Assembly: GCA_021773305.1 (NCBI GenBank)
Contig: JAJFKH010000030.1
Span: 36,959-100,958 of the forward strand
Length of the DNA: 64,000 nucleotides
DNA from: Gammaproteobacteria bacterium
GTDB taxonomy: Bacteria > Pseudomonadota > Gammaproteobacteria > UBA1113
Reading direction: 5' to 3'
The notes beneath the pieces were generated by a model that was given only the letters and a program-made list of their open reading frames with translations, was not told the origin of the DNA and did not search any database. The translations under genes and the position numbers were made by a program. Positions within the stretch are counted from its first letter, which is position 1; each line of letters starts with the position of its first letter. Shown here piece by piece: positions 49,120 to 57,227 of the stretch.

Positions 49120-52100
49120 TGACCGGTATTGCTGGAGCTACCCTTGGTATTTCTACATCGCGTATAGGCACAGGCACCGATACGTTGTGAAATGAATAAC
49201 GGTTGCGAGGGGCATTGTTATTTACAAGCAAGGCTTCCAATCTTTCCATACGTTGCTCCAAGAGTTCTTTCTCTTCTTCGAGGCGTTTAATTTGTGCTTC
49301 TTGTTGTTGGATTTTTTCAGCATTGCCATCAACTTTTTCATTAACGTTTCGTAGATCACCAGCAACTTCTTCTATCCTTACTTCTATACGGTTAATTCTT
49401 TCTGCTTCTTGGTGCAACATATCAACCACACCTTGTTTTGAGATTAAGGGATCCATTTCAAATACAGGGCCTTCTTTATTCAGGTAATTATATACAGGGT
49501 AGTCAACATTATTGAAATCATTAATTTCATGCATATTTGTAAGTTTAGTTACGATAGACGCATCATGCGCCGCACCAATATTATCCTTATGGCGTACGCT
49601 ACCAAGATATTTGTCATTTTCAGAGTCATAGCTTGGAGTTCTATCAAAAATATCTTCTACGACATAAGCATTGCCGGAAAACAACCAATTACCATTTTCA
49701 CCGACTAATCGAGTTCCCATGTTACTGTGGCTAATTTTTTGTGTTCTTACAGCACCGCAAAGCTGCAATTCTAAAGGTAATTCGGAGTGCATACGATATG
49801 CTCCGGTTGCTAGATAGTCAAGGATCCTATCCACAGCACAAGATGCGAATGTGTCAATATTACTTGGATTACCGTTACCCAGGGTTACAATTTGGTATTC
49901 CCAAATTTTAGTAAGATTTTCTGCGACGTTTTTTGATAAAGCGCAAAGCATCGCATCACTTTCTAACAACTCACTAATGTTGTTGTATTTAACTTTGCGT
50001 TGTGCGCCATCAGCCTTAGCCATCACATAGGTGACCAGGGATGCTGCTAAGGCAATATTAGGGATATTTGCAAAGGCTAAACCTTTAGCTGCATAACCGG
50101 GAAAGTCTTTTGCCAAAGCAAAGAACTCACCTTCTTTGGTTTTGAAAACACCTGCTGTTGCAATCCTAAAAGCAGCCAGTTTTTTGCTAAGCAAATTATA
50201 GACTTTATATTCAAACCGATAGAGAAGTCTTTTTCTAGAATCGATCTCTTCGTCAGGATATTTTTTATCGGAAAGAATGTTCTCTCGTTTTTCATCATTG
50301 CTTAAAATTTCTGGCAAGCTATCTTCGGTATAATCACTGTTGGCAATCACTAAACCTTTTAGCTCAAGATAGAGGGTAGGTAGTCTAGCATTATCCATGG
50401 CTAACAAAGGCTGCATCATAGACAATATCTCTAACAATTGATCACTGTTTCCTTGTTCTTTAATATCATTTATCTGTGATAGCATGAGCGAAAGAAGTTC
50501 ATTTTTAAGAAGGGATTTATTCGAATATTCGGCTCTAAACAAATGACAAGCATTTATAATGAATTGGATTTTTTCATCCACAGAGTTTGCCATTTTTCCT
50601 TTATTCAATAATTTAAAAAATTGTTTATCTTGACTAAAATTGATTTGGCCGCTTGTATAAACATCAATAATTCTGTTGACCTCATCTTCATTCACGGATA
50701 GGGCGGCAATAACTTTATCATCTACTTGGTTGTCATTTTTTAAACGAGCCTCAATGCTCTTGACTAATTCTTTAAAATGCTTGCTTGAACGATATCGATT
50801 AGATAAGACGCGATAAAGCGTTAATAACTGGTGGTTATTCGCTTCAGGAACAATTTTATTTTGTGCCATTTTGTAAATTTGTTTTTTTAATAAAATAGAG
50901 AGCTTGTTATTTTTGTCCCCCATTTTGTCAACTTCAGATACGGTAATTAACAAGTATTGCAAATAGTCATCTGTTGTCTGGCAGCCACTTAAAAGATCTT
51001 TTAGTTTTTCCACAGTGGATTCACGTTCGTTTTTATTTTTTTTGAAAATCACATCAGCAGCTGAGTTTCTTATGCCACTAAAATTAGGGCGATAAATTCC
51101 AAAAAAAGTTTTTGATGGTTTAAAAAACCGAGTACGATTAGTTAAATATTTACTTAGCTGGTCAATTAAGATTGCATTATCTGAGTCGTTTTCTGCTTTT
51201 ACTAAATTTGGATTAATAGCGCCTAACTTGTTCATACTATTTAAGACTATTTTTAATTTATTTAATATTTTTTTATTTTTACCAACCTTTGAGTTTTCAG
51301 TGCGTTCCACGCTATTTTTTTTCAATTTTTCAACTAATGTGTTGAATTTCGTCGCAGTTTCATCGGAAATCTCATTATCGTTTTGGATGCTGTTCTTAAG
51401 TGCATTTACATCACCCATGATATTTTTTAATAAATTGGCATCTTGTTCATATCGCTTTACGCCAAAAATAGATATGCCGCGATTTATAAAATGTTTAATT
51501 TTAAATCGTTTTGAATTAACATAAACTGTTGCTTTATCACTCTCTTTTGAGAATGTTTTTTCAAGCAAATCAAGTTGTTGTTGCATAATTGCTTTTGATA
51601 ATTTCTGGTCATTTTCATCATTTGATTTTATGTACCCTACTGTTGCACCATTAGATGAAACTAACCACTGAGAAAGTTCTCTTTTAATATCGGTGAAATG
51701 ACATTGCAGTGTTTGATTATTAAAATAAGCGTAACGTTTCCTGCCAATTTTTTTGTCAAAATTATCAATTTGTTGCAACCAAGAAAATGCATCTTTAATA
51801 TTTTTTATATTATCTAGTTCTCTAATAAGAAGGCCCCATTGTTTTTGAGCCGACTTTGGAAGATCTGGTTTTTTTGCTAGCTCTGCATATTTGTTTTTGA
51901 TTCCTTGTAAAAATACCCCGTTAAGTTCATCTCTATTGTTTGCTTTAAATAATTCACCTAATGATTCATGGAAACTAAAAAATCCTTCCAATAATTGCTT
52001 TCTAATTCTAGGGTTATGAAATTTTGATAGAACCATTTGATATTGTTCTAATATATTTGTTTTTTTATCATCACTATCGTCATTGTCTCGAATTTTTTTT

Positions 52101-52639
52101 GCAAGTTCATTAAGGTAAGTGATCTCTTCTGCCGATACATCATGCCCTGAAAATGAAATCCCTTTGATCTTTAATCCAGACATAATATTTTCTTTATCAA
52201 GTTTTTCTAATGTTGCATTAAATGCATTGATTAAATTGTCAAAATTATTTTCATAACCTAAGTTTTTTGCCAAAGCAGCCATAATGCTCTTAGTATGTTC
52301 ATCATTTTCCATTTTACTTACATCAATTAGCAATCCTCTGGCATGCTTTAAGTATTTAGAAAAAACATCAAAAGAATTTTCATCAGCATAATTGTCGTTA
52401 TTGAGATTAAGTATGTTAGAAAAAACAAGATCAAGCTTTTCTGTCTGTATGGTTTTTATAGCATTCTCGATATCTTGATTATCCATTGTTTCGCGTTTTA
52501 GCTGGGCATAAGCGGTTTGAAGGCTGATTTGCATGGTGGCAATGGCAGATAATATTTTTGCATTATATGCCGAGCCGCATGAGGCCTTAAAAAGATCGTC
52601 AATTATTTTATTATCTTGCAAATGTTCGCTGAATGCCAT
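49112..52639 (-). CDS. 1175-residue uncharacterised protein, effector candidate
   Basis: I do not recognise any domain. The protein is long, helical and rich in Asn, Lys and Asp, with no signal peptide. One moderately hydrophobic stretch lies near 860-885 (FANIPNIALAASLVTYVMA). Conserved-looking CAVDRILDYLATGAYRMHSELPLELQLCG lies near 950. A predicted coiled coil covers roughly 1065-1140, with heptads through EEVAGDLRNVNEKVDGNAEKIQ and LEEEKELLEQRMERLEALL. GGGGTGA precedes the ATG. Upstream sits a PmrA-box-like direct repeat (52712-52731). Size, composition and that box fit a Dot/Icm-type effector, but this is inference; a filament-like structural protein is another possibility. Confidence 0.75.
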   Translation of the reverse strand: MAFSEHLQDNKIIDDLFKASCGSAYNAKILSAIATMQISLQTAYAQLKRETMDNQDIENAIKTIQTEKLDLVFSNILNLNNDNYADENSFDVFSKYLKHARGLLIDVSKMENDEHTKSIMAALAKNLGYENNFDNLINAFNATLEKLDKENIMSGLKIKGISFSGHDVSAEEITYLNELAKKIRDNDDSDDKKTNILEQYQMVLSKFHNPRIRKQLLEGFFSFHESLGELFKANNRDELNGVFLQGIKNKYAELAKKPDLPKSAQKQWGLLIRELDNIKNIKDAFSWLQQIDNFDKKIGRKRYAYFNNQTLQCHFTDIKRELSQWLVSSNGATVGYIKSNDENDQKLSKAIMQQQLDLLEKTFSKESDKATVYVNSKRFKIKHFINRGISIFGVKRYEQDANLLKNIMGDVNALKNSIQNDNEISDETATKFNTLVEKLKKNSVERTENSKVGKNKKILNKLKIVLNSMNKLGAINPNLVKAENDSDNAILIDQLSKYLTNRTRFFKPSKTFFGIYRPNFSGIRNSAADVIFKKNKNERESTVEKLKDLLSGCQTTDDYLQYLLITVSEVDKMGDKNNKLSILLKKQIYKMAQNKIVPEANNHQLLTLYRVLSNRYRSSKHFKELVKSIEARLKNDNQVDDKVIAALSVNEDEVNRIIDVYTSGQINFSQDKQFFKLLNKGKMANSVDEKIQFIINACHLFRAEYSNKSLLKNELLSLMLSQINDIKEQGNSDQLLEILSMMQPLLAMDNARLPTLYLELKGLVIANSDYTEDSLPEILSNDEKRENILSDKKYPDEEIDSRKRLLYRFEYKVYNLLSKKLAAFRIATAGVFKTKEGEFFALAKDFPGYAAKGLAFANIPNIALAASLVTYVMAKADGAQRKVKYNNISELLESDAMLCALSKNVAENLTKIWEYQIVTLGNGNPSNIDTFASCAVDRILDYLATGAYRMHSELPLELQLCGAVRTQKISHSNMGTRLVGENGNWLFSGNAYVVEDIFDRTPSYDSENDKYLGSVRHKDNIGAAHDASIVTKLTNMHEINDFNNVDYPVYNYLNKEGPVFEMDPLISKQGVVDMLHQEAERINRIEVRIEEVAGDLRNVNEKVDGNAEKIQQQEAQIKRLEEEKELLEQRMERLEALLVNNNAPRNRYSFHNVSVPVPIRDVEIPRVAPAIPVIN

Positions 52640-52711
52640 ATTAGGATCACCCCATTGTGAAAGTCATCCTTAACTATCTTTCAGTTTTTCTTACCCCAAT
52701 TCTTACATATA

Positions 52712-52731
52712 AACATTAAAACAATATTAAG
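52712..52731 (-). promoter_or_regulatory. PmrA-box-like direct repeat upstream of the 1175-residue protein
   Basis: On the minus strand the site reads CTTAATATT-GT-TTTAATGTT, two TTAAT half sites 11 bases apart. The published PmrA consensus in Legionella and Coxiella is close to two cTTAATatT units with a 2-base gap. A poor -10 candidate AAGAAT lies 7 bases downstream. The gene for the PmrA regulator is not in this window, so binding is inferred. Confidence 0.5.
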
Positions 52732-52934
52732 TACTTATTAACATATAATATAATAAAGTCATGGGTAAATATTGTAGATGTTCGGTTAACCAGTTGAAAA
52801 ATAGTCCGAATTTAGCCCGCCGCTGTGGCTATGCTTTCGCAAAGGTCACTCAATATTTTGAAAAAATAACAGAATTTGTGAGAATGGAGGGAGGAGGGGG
52901 GATGAAAATATCACTATTATTTCACAAACAGCCG

Positions 52935-52965
52935 ATCAAAGGCTTTTTGAAACTAAGCCTTTGAT
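52935..52965. repeat. Perfect 11-bp hairpin
   Basis: ATCAAAGGCTT and AAGCCTTTGAT flank TTTGAAACT. No T run follows on either strand, so it is not a canonical terminator; it may end or protect a small transcript. Confidence 0.5.
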
Positions 52966-53046
52966 TAGCCATCTAAGCTATTGGGGCGTTTGATAAATTT
53001 TACAATATTTTCTTTAGCAAGAGCCAATCTATCATTTCTATTTTTT

Positions 53047-53472
53047 CTAATTTTTTGTCAGCGTTGACGTAATTTCAGCAAGAATGGGAGTCGTAAAAGT
53101 ACCCGCAAGTTGAATTGTATTGTGCTCAACACTCCCATGAAGGATTTGTCCTTCAGCGGTAAAATCCACCTGATGCCCTATACAATTGACTTGAGCGGTT
53201 AATTCAGCATGGCGCAGACAGAAGTGAGAGGAATTTTCGGCTTTGCTAAAATCAAATAATGCAACTAGCTCTGGTGGTGCAGATATTTCTCCATCGCTGT
53301 TGTAGTGACACGTAAAAAAAGAGCCGACAATGACAGCTGATCCATGCCAATGACCTGCTAAAGCTTGACAAGGGCTATTTCCGGGGGCATTGCTTATATA
53401 AGCAGACGCCGTAGAAATTTTTATTGTAAAACAAAGCACTAGGAAAATATTCGTGGATATCAATCGCTTCAT
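53047..53472 (-). CDS. Small secreted protein of unknown function
   Basis: A 141-residue protein with a clear signal peptide cleaved around residue 24 (ISTASA). The mature part has four cysteines (in SPCQAL, FFTCHY, SHFCLRH, VNCIGH), suggesting two disulfides, and a beta-rich composition. The pattern ALAGHWHGSAVIVGSFFTCHYNSDG suggests a small beta-sandwich or lipocalin-like domain, but I do not recognise the family. It lies 22 bases downstream of the TSUP permease and is probably cotranscribed with it. Confidence 0.7.
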   Translation of the reverse strand: MKRLISTNIFLVLCFTIKISTASAYISNAPGNSPCQALAGHWHGSAVIVGSFFTCHYNSDGEISAPPELVALFDFSKAENSSHFCLRHAELTAQVNCIGHQVDFTAEGQILHGSVEHNTIQLAGTFTTPILAEITSTLTKN

Positions 53473-53494
53473 GATATTACACTCCCATGTTATT

Positions 53495-54265
53495 TTAGTT
53501 GATGAACCAGTTATCTATGGCAAGATTTGCAGACATAAGCAGGGTAGAGCCAACAATAATATTTTTAATTAGTTTATCGCCACATCGAATGGCAATTTTT
53601 GAGCCTATTAGCGCTCCTGCCGCCCCGAATCCCGCGAGACACAATCCAAGAGTATAGTGCACTTCATTTAGTAGTACAAAAATAATAAGCGACGTAAGAT
53701 TTGTGATAAAACACATGTATTGAGCCAATGCATTAGATTCTAATAAATTAGTTCTAAAAAGTCGTGATGCGGTATTTATCCATATGGTACCTGTGCCAGC
53801 ACCGATAAACCCGCTGTAAGTCCCTAGGACTGAGCTAAGTAAAAGCACTTTGGGTGAGTTTTTTTCTAATGGGGGCGAATATTTATCAGAATAGTTTTTC
53901 TTTTTATAAAAAATCATATACGCGGCAATGCCTGCGATAATGATAGGTAAAATCATTTTTAATCTATCGGGGGAGAGTGCCTGGGTGAGTCCTACGCCGA
54001 TAATCGCGCCGACAAATGCCGCAAAAGTCGTGGCAATCCAAAATTTGGGGTTAAATAAGCCTTTTTTGATGTAATACATTGCGGCGGTAAACAAGCTGGT
54101 GGTTGTAAAAAATTTATTCGTGCCGAGGGCCACGTGGGGTGGCAGACCGGTTAACAGCAACGCTGGAAGAATGATAATGCCACTGCTGCCTGTAATAGCA
54201 GATAAGAACCCGGCACTAAAAGCGACCAAGGTGAGGATTTCATAGGTTGTAAATGAAAAATCCAT
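53495..54265 (-). CDS. TSUP (TauE/SafE) family membrane permease
   Basis: A 256-residue inner-membrane protein with about eight hydrophobic segments. It has the duplicated TSUP motif: GFLSAITGSSGIIILPALLLTGLPPHVALGTNKFF at the N-terminus, and SSVLGTYSGFIGAGTGTIWI in the second half. The family transports organosulfur compounds, sulfite, sulfoacetate and related anions; substrate here is unknown. The gene diverges from proC across a spacer with a direct repeat. Confidence 0.9.
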   Translation of the reverse strand: MDFSFTTYEILTLVAFSAGFLSAITGSSGIIILPALLLTGLPPHVALGTNKFFTTTSLFTAAMYYIKKGLFNPKFWIATTFAAFVGAIIGVGLTQALSPDRLKMILPIIIAGIAAYMIFYKKKNYSDKYSPPLEKNSPKVLLLSSVLGTYSGFIGAGTGTIWINTASRLFRTNLLESNALAQYMCFITNLTSLIIFVLLNEVHYTLGLCLAGFGAAGALIGSKIAIRCGDKLIKNIIVGSTLLMSANLAIDNWFIN

Positions 54266-54341
54266 TGTATATCCTTTAAATTCTGTTATTAAATGAATGT
54301 AGCAAAAGTATGTTTACAATGTGTTGCTAAATAGAAAAAAA

Positions 54342-54380
54342 TTGTTTCAATATTGTAATCTATTTGTTTCAGTGCTGTAA
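54342..54380. repeat. Direct repeat, possible operator between TSUP gene and proC
   Basis: TTGTTTCAATATTGTAA (54342-54358) and TTGTTTCAGTGCTGTAA (54364-54380) are related units 22 bases apart, about two helical turns. They lie in the divergent spacer about 40-80 bases before proC. The spacing suggests a dimeric regulator on one DNA face. Confidence 0.4.
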
Positions 54381-54421
54381 AATATCAAGCATAAGTTGAC
54401 CCATGTTCGGAGGATCTTTAG

Positions 54422-55390
54422 ATGGAAGAGCAAATAACCTTTATCGGAGCAGGTAATATGGCTCGGGCATTGATCGGAGGCATGATGAGTCGTGGTCATC
54501 GCTCCTCAAGCTTAATGGCTACGGCGAGACATCAAAAAACATTGGATGAACTAGTAAAACATTATCCTATTCAAACCAGCCTGAGTAATATAGAAGCTAT
54601 CCAAGGCAGTTCTGTGGTGATTTTAGCGATGAAGCCTCAAGCCATGACGGAAGTGCTGGATGAAATTATACCGGTGGTCGAAAAACAGCAGCCTTTGCTT
54701 ATTTCAGTGGTTGCAGGGGCTAATAGTCAAATATTTATACAGCGATATGGTGCTGCGGTGTCTTTTATCTTGGCAATGCCAAATACCCCAGCATTGATTG
54801 GCAAAGGTATGACAGCAATATTTGCTTCTCCTGCTACTCGTAAAGAAAAACGGCAAAAAGCCGAAGCTATTTTTTCCTCTGTAGGTAAAATATGTTTTCT
54901 TGATAAAGAACAGCAATTGCATAGTGCCACGGCAACCTCGGGAAGTGGGCCTGGCTATTATTTCCTAGTATTTGAAAAATTAAGTTGTTTTTTGGAGCCG
55001 GGATTTCTGAAAGACTTCATTTACAGCGCTAATCATTGGCAGCCACAGCGGCCCCAAGGAGATGGTCAACTTTTTGATAATATACTCAACGCGCACTACT
55101 TTGCTTCAATAAAATTAGGACTCGGTGAGGAGCAAGCAAGGCAATTAGTGAGGGAAACTGCTTTAGGAAGCTGTTATTTAGCTTTAGAAGGGAATGGAAA
55201 TTTTGCGGGTTTGCGCCAACAAGTCACATCCAAAAATGGAACCACAGAAGCAGGCTTGAATATCTTGAATGTGCAAGCATTAAGTGTCGCGTTAGAGCAA
55301 CGAGACAGTGCTATGCTCAACAAGCTTTTTGAAGGGGCATTAAATGCAGCGAACAAAAGAGCCACTGAGTTAGCAGCTCTTTTGATCTAG
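54422..55390 (+). CDS. proC: Pyrroline-5-carboxylate reductase with an extra internal segment
   Basis: ProC makes L-proline from pyrroline-5-carboxylate using NAD(P)H. The dinucleotide loop FIGAGNMARALIGGM is at residues 7-21, followed by AMKPQAM, RAMPNTPALIGKGMTAIF-like and SGSGPGYYFLVFEKL. At this point the family normally continues into the helix with LGLxxexAxxLv. Here about 42 residues (roughly 190-232, from SCFLEPGF to HYFAS) intervene before IKLGLGEEQARQLVRETALGS and TSKNGTTEAGL. The length of 322 compares with about 270 usually. The reading frame is intact and the dimerisation helix resumes, so it may still be active. GGAGG precedes the ATG. Confidence 0.9.
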   Translation: MEEQITFIGAGNMARALIGGMMSRGHRSSSLMATARHQKTLDELVKHYPIQTSLSNIEAIQGSSVVILAMKPQAMTEVLDEIIPVVEKQQPLLISVVAGANSQIFIQRYGAAVSFILAMPNTPALIGKGMTAIFASPATRKEKRQKAEAIFSSVGKICFLDKEQQLHSATATSGSGPGYYFLVFEKLSCFLEPGFLKDFIYSANHWQPQRPQGDGQLFDNILNAHYFASIKLGLGEEQARQLVRETALGSCYLALEGNGNFAGLRQQVTSKNGTTEAGLNILNVQALSVALEQRDSAMLNKLFEGALNAANKRATELAALLI

Positions 55391-55396
55391 GGATTG

Positions 55397-56068
55397 TTAG
55401 TCTCTGCCGTTTAATATACTGAGTATGTTAAGCAGGCTGATAAACAAGTTAAATAATGCAACATAAAGGGTAACTGTTGCCATAATATAATTGGTTTCGC
55501 CGCCGTGGATAATTTCACTGGTTTGGTACAAGATCATGGCAGAAGAAATGAACATAAAAATGGCAGAAATTATCAGGCTCATCATAGGTGTGTGAAAAAA
55601 TAACCCAGCAATGATCGAGATTAAGCCTATCACCATACCGACCATCAAAAAGCTGCTGAGAAAATTAAAATTTTTCCGTGTGACCAACACAATCGCTGAT
55701 AAGCTGAAGAAAATAAGCGCTGTACCACCAAGGGCTTGCATCACAAGCATACTGCCGTTTGCCATACCATGAATGTAGAGGTTTAAGATAGGTCCGAGGT
55801 AAAATCCCATAAACCCTGTCAGGGTAAAAACGGCCACAAGCCCTAAACCGCTATTACGTAGCTTAGTTGTCGCAAACAGTAACGCAAAGTACCCAATAAG
55901 GAATATGAAAGGTCCGATAGGGGGGACGTTCATCAACATGGCAAGCCATGCAGTTGCTGCACTGGTCATCAACGTCATTGCGAGGAGCAGATAAGTATTG
56001 CGCAAAACAGAATTTGTTGCCGCATCCACTTGGTAGTTGGATCGGCTAACAGTTTGTTGATTAGCCAT
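55397..56068 (-). CDS. yccA: Bax inhibitor-1/YccA family membrane protein
   Basis: A 223-residue inner-membrane protein with seven hydrophobic segments. It has the Bax-inhibitor-1 family features NSVLRNTYLLLAMTLMTSAATAWLAM, a GPIL-containing loop near the third span, and the conserved terminal DTSEI-like stretch YQTSEIIHGGETNYIMATVTLYVALFNLFISLLNIL. E. coli YccA inhibits the FtsH protease; a similar quality-control role is likely. It converges on proC with a 6-base gap. Confidence 0.92.
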   Translation of the reverse strand: MANQQTVSRSNYQVDAATNSVLRNTYLLLAMTLMTSAATAWLAMLMNVPPIGPFIFLIGYFALLFATTKLRNSGLGLVAVFTLTGFMGFYLGPILNLYIHGMANGSMLVMQALGGTALIFFSLSAIVLVTRKNFNFLSSFLMVGMVIGLISIIAGLFFHTPMMSLIISAIFMFISSAMILYQTSEIIHGGETNYIMATVTLYVALFNLFISLLNILSILNGRD

Positions 56069-56449
56069 AAATTGTTTCCTTTGATTTAAATATAAACACT
56101 AATATATCTTCTTGCTAAGGGCAGGTCAAGTCCTGAGTATTCTATACGAATATTATAAAATTATCCATTAAAAACATAGTATTAGCTAAAGAATGTAACG
56201 AATAGAGGAGAAAAGCTTCCAAATGTAGTGTAAAGAGCGATCTCAAGCGTGATGCCTTCTCCAATTATCCGATCTTTTCCTGGGTTGTACGAACAAGTCG
56301 CGGTGCTGTTTTTGTCTCGTGTTTAATATATTAGACACATATTTTTTTTATTCTAATAAGATTTAAGATGGCAACTAATGCACTGAAAAATAAAGAACTT
56401 CATGCTTAACTCTTTTCTTGGGAGAGGTTTTATTGTAGTATTGGTTCCC
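56069..56449. other. Intergenic region with repeat copy upstream of tRNA-Ser
   Basis: About 380 bp containing the second copy of the dispersed element (56131-56307). Beyond it the tRNA-Ser upstream region shows a TTTTCT-17-TAGTAT pair at about 56412-56440, a weak promoter candidate. An antisense ORF over the tRNA is a shadow. Confidence 0.5.
56131..56307 (+). repeat. Dispersed repeat, degenerate copy of the MITE-like element
   Basis: Aligns along its length with 28791-28970. Shared landmarks in order are TCCTGAG, ACGAA, ATTAAAAACAT, TTAGCTAAAGAATG, GGAGAAAAGCTTCCAAAT, GTGTAAAGAG, CCAATT, CGATCTTTT and a GTCGC-containing end. The right hairpin is degraded (TACGAACAAGTCGCGGTGC) and the inverted termini are lost, so it is an older copy. 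Confidence 0.75.
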
Positions 56450-56536
56450 GGAGAGGTGGCTGAGTGGTCGAAAGCGGCGGTCTTGAAAACCGTTGAGGGG
56501 AAACCCTCCCAGGGTTCGAATCCCTGTCTCTCCGCC
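56450..56536 (+). tRNA. tRNA-Ser (UGA anticodon)
   Basis: An 87-base gene with a 7-bp acceptor stem (GGAGAGG paired to UCUCUCC with a terminal G-U), discriminator G and encoded CCA. The anticodon arm is CGGUC-UUGAAAA-CCG type with TGA at the anticodon, a long class II variable arm (GAGGGGAAACCCUC), and a T arm AGGGTTCGAATCCCT. Confidence 0.95.
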
Positions 56537-56561
56537 ATTCTAAAGTTAGGAGATAACTCAT

Positions 56562-57215
56562 TTGACAAATATTTTTATCATCGATGATCATGGCCTGATT
56601 CGAGACGGCATCCGCAAAATTCTGGAGGATGCACCTGGTATAACGGTTGTGGGTGATGCAGCGTCCGGGGAAGAAGGGATTGATTTATTACGAGATATGA
56701 AGAACAAGCCTCATGTGGTTTTAATGGATGTAAAAATGCCTGGCATGGGTGGGGCAGAAGCTACCCGTAAATTGGTTCGTTTGTTACCTGAGATAAAGAT
56801 TTTGGCATTAAGTACCATGGAAGATGATCCGTTTCCTTCGTTATTACTCCAAGCAGGTGCTATGGGTTATCTTACAAAGGGTGCTAAAATGGAAGAAATG
56901 GTTTTGGCTATTAAAACCGTCCATGAAGGGAAACAATATATCAGCCCTGAAATTGCACAAAAATTAGCATTACGTCTGATCACCGATGGGCAACAATCAC
57001 CTTTTGATCTGCTTTCAGAGCGAGAATTGCAAGTTGCAATAATGATTGTTGATGGCCAAAAAGTGCAGGCTATTGCTGAGATATTGCACTTGAGTAGCAA
57101 AACCATTAATAGTTATCGTTATCGAATTTTTGATAAACTTAAAATTGCAACAGATGTGGACTTGACCCACCTGGCTCTTCGTTATGGCTTAGTTGATAAG
57201 GATAAAGTGGAGTAA
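56562..57215 (+). CDS. letA: LetA/GacA/UvrY-family response regulator
   Basis: A 217-residue receiver-LuxR regulator located immediately upstream of uvrC, the position of uvrY in E. coli, gacA in Pseudomonas and letA in Legionella. The receiver has [12 protein letters not shown] at the start, phosphoacceptor Asp56 in LMDVKMPG and LTKGAKMEE. The HTH reads [43 protein letters not shown]. In these relatives the regulator activates CsrA-sequestering small RNAs and controls the transition to virulence or stationary phase; the cognate LetS-like kinase is not in the window. The start is TTG 56562, nine bases after AGGAG. I use the Legionella symbol by orthology. Confidence 0.9.
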   Translation: MTNIFIIDDHGLIRDGIRKILEDAPGITVVGDAASGEEGIDLLRDMKNKPHVVLMDVKMPGMGGAEATRKLVRLLPEIKILALSTMEDDPFPSLLLQAGAMGYLTKGAKMEEMVLAIKTVHEGKQYISPEIAQKLALRLITDGQQSPFDLLSERELQVAIMIVDGQKVQAIAEILHLSSKTINSYRYRIFDKLKIATDVDLTHLALRYGLVDKDKVE

Positions 57216-57227
57216 TTTTAGTATTCA

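Larger units (their letters stand above)
52640..53046. other. Intergenic region of about 400 bp with candidate small RNA
   Basis: It holds the PmrA-box-like repeat (minus strand) next to the 1175-residue gene, and on the plus strand an AT-rich TATAAT-containing stretch at about 52745-52752. After that come a small hairpin (TAGCC...GGCTA, 52813-52831), a purine run with several GGA motifs (52885-52901), and a perfect hairpin at 52935-52965. An ORF of 67 codons (52761-52964) ends within the hairpin; I do not consider it supported. Confidence 0.4.

Noticed and set aside
52761..52964. 67-codon ORF on the plus strand
   Set aside because: No ribosome-binding site at its ATG and no homology that I recognise; it ends inside a perfect hairpin, so an RNA reading is preferred.
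54422..55390. Frameshift explanation for the longer ProC
   Set aside because: Both flanking ProC parts are in the same frame and the inserted segment has no stop, so a simple frameshift does not account for it.
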